Shown: in pieces, positions 63,759-64,000 of the stretch
How the letters are laid out: each line of letters starts with the position of its first letter
How positions within the stretch are numbered: position 1 is the stretch's first letter
Assembly: GCA_031979385.1 (NCBI GenBank)
Contig: DALZEF010000002.1
Span: forward strand, 62,001-126,000
Reading direction: 5' to 3'
DNA length: 64,000 nt
Origin: Timonella sp031979385
GTDB taxonomy: Bacteria > Actinomycetota > Actinomycetes > Actinomycetales > Cellulomonadaceae
The notes under the pieces: model-generated
Databases searched by the model: none
What the model saw: the letters and a program-made list of their open reading frames with translations, nothing else
What the model was told of the DNA's origin: nothing
Program-made: the position numbers and the translations under genes

Positions 63759-64000
63759 GTGACCGCGCAGAAGGATTCGGAGCCTCTCAAGGTTGCGCTG
63801 CTCGGCTGCGGAGTCGTCGGAACCCAGGTCGCTCGGATTTTGCTCGAGCACCGCGACGAACTCGCTGCCCGCGTTGGTGCACCGCTCGAACTGGCTGGTA
63901 TCGCCGTGCGCGACGTGACCGTGCCACGTGACGCCGTGATTCCCACGCAATTGCTGACCGCGGACGCCGAGAGCCTTGTTGACGGCGTGGACATCGTCAT
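63759..64000 (+). CDS. hom: Homoserine dehydrogenase (5' part, continues beyond window)
   Basis: 80 residues visible from GTG 63759, with AAAGGCGGA upstream. The Rossmann nucleotide-binding motif GCGVVGTQVARIL is at about 17-29, with flanking phrase LKVALLGCG, and LELAGIAVRDVTVPRD follows as in actinobacterial Hom. The enzyme reduces aspartate semialdehyde to homoserine. In related genomes it follows lysA directly. The C-terminal ACT domain would be outside the window. The 220 bp upstream shows no T-box or other recognised element. Confidence 0.9.
   Translation, partial: MTAQKDSEPLKVALLGCGVVGTQVARILLEHRDELAARVGAPLELAGIAVRDVTVPRDAVIPTQLLTADAESLVDGVDIV

Overview
The window is G+C-rich DNA (about 60% by eye) from an actinobacterium. 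The marker set is mtrAB-lpqB, the redox sigma factor SigR with its RsrA anti-sigma factor, the fused 2-oxoglutarate dehydrogenase E1/E2 protein (Kgd), ribosomal protein bL37, an Rv3235-like protein beside secA, and an argS-lysA-...-hom block. No mycolic-acid genes are present, but a full-length adhE and two teichoic-acid-type polymerases are. This fits a facultative Gram-positive rod of the Micrococcales type; the genus is not determined. A run of exactly 100 N at 56097-56196 shows that the window comes from a draft scaffold.

Layout. 1-2.4 kb: secreted SpoIID/SH3 protein, cut by the window edge. 2.5-11.3 kb: envelope cluster of RDD, SpoIIM, acyltransferase, small membrane protein, DUF58, MoxR, DUF4350, DUF4129 and a polytopic protein with a YGQP-rich tail. 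11.5-20.9 kb: mtrA-mtrB-lpqB, comF, hpf, secA. 21.1-27 kb: Rv3235-like and LysM proteins, an Sm-like protein, a small HTH protein, an SAF/CpaE-like pair and a DUF6912-like protein. 27-32.8 kb: hisN, rsgA, aroA, DoxX, sigR-rsrA, bL37. 33-39 kb: pilT, SGNH-fold protein, kgd. 39.5-43.2 kb: ABC exporter plus a two-component system. 43.4-48 kb: two CNNM/CorC membrane proteins and a D,D-carboxypeptidase. 48.2-54.8 kb: adhE, FMN riboswitch with ribM, two CDP-glycerol glycerophosphotransferase-like genes. 55-64 kb: tRNA-Arg(CCG), GntR regulator, a tandem repeat with the gap, argS-lysA, an iron-regulated haem uptake operon, and the start of hom.

The genes are mostly core functions: envelope control (MtrAB-LpqB, MoxR/DUF58, VanY, TagF-like), redox stress (SigR-RsrA with a visible GGGAAT-N18-GTT promoter), protein export (SecA), central carbon metabolism (Kgd, AdhE), cofactor and iron supply (RibM, HmuTUV), and aspartate-family amino acids (LysA, Hom).

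The most unusual material lies between the genes. I find three separate families of short palindromic intergenic repeats: (PAL-A) about 67 bp, two copies, both between convergent genes; (PAL-B) about 70 bp, three copies that keep a two-helix fold while the bases change; (PAL-C) about 90 bp, with ends resembling ATTGGCGACGA and TCGTCGGCAAT around a central hairpin, two good copies and several decayed ones. None could be compared with a database here. They are the best candidates for something undescribed.
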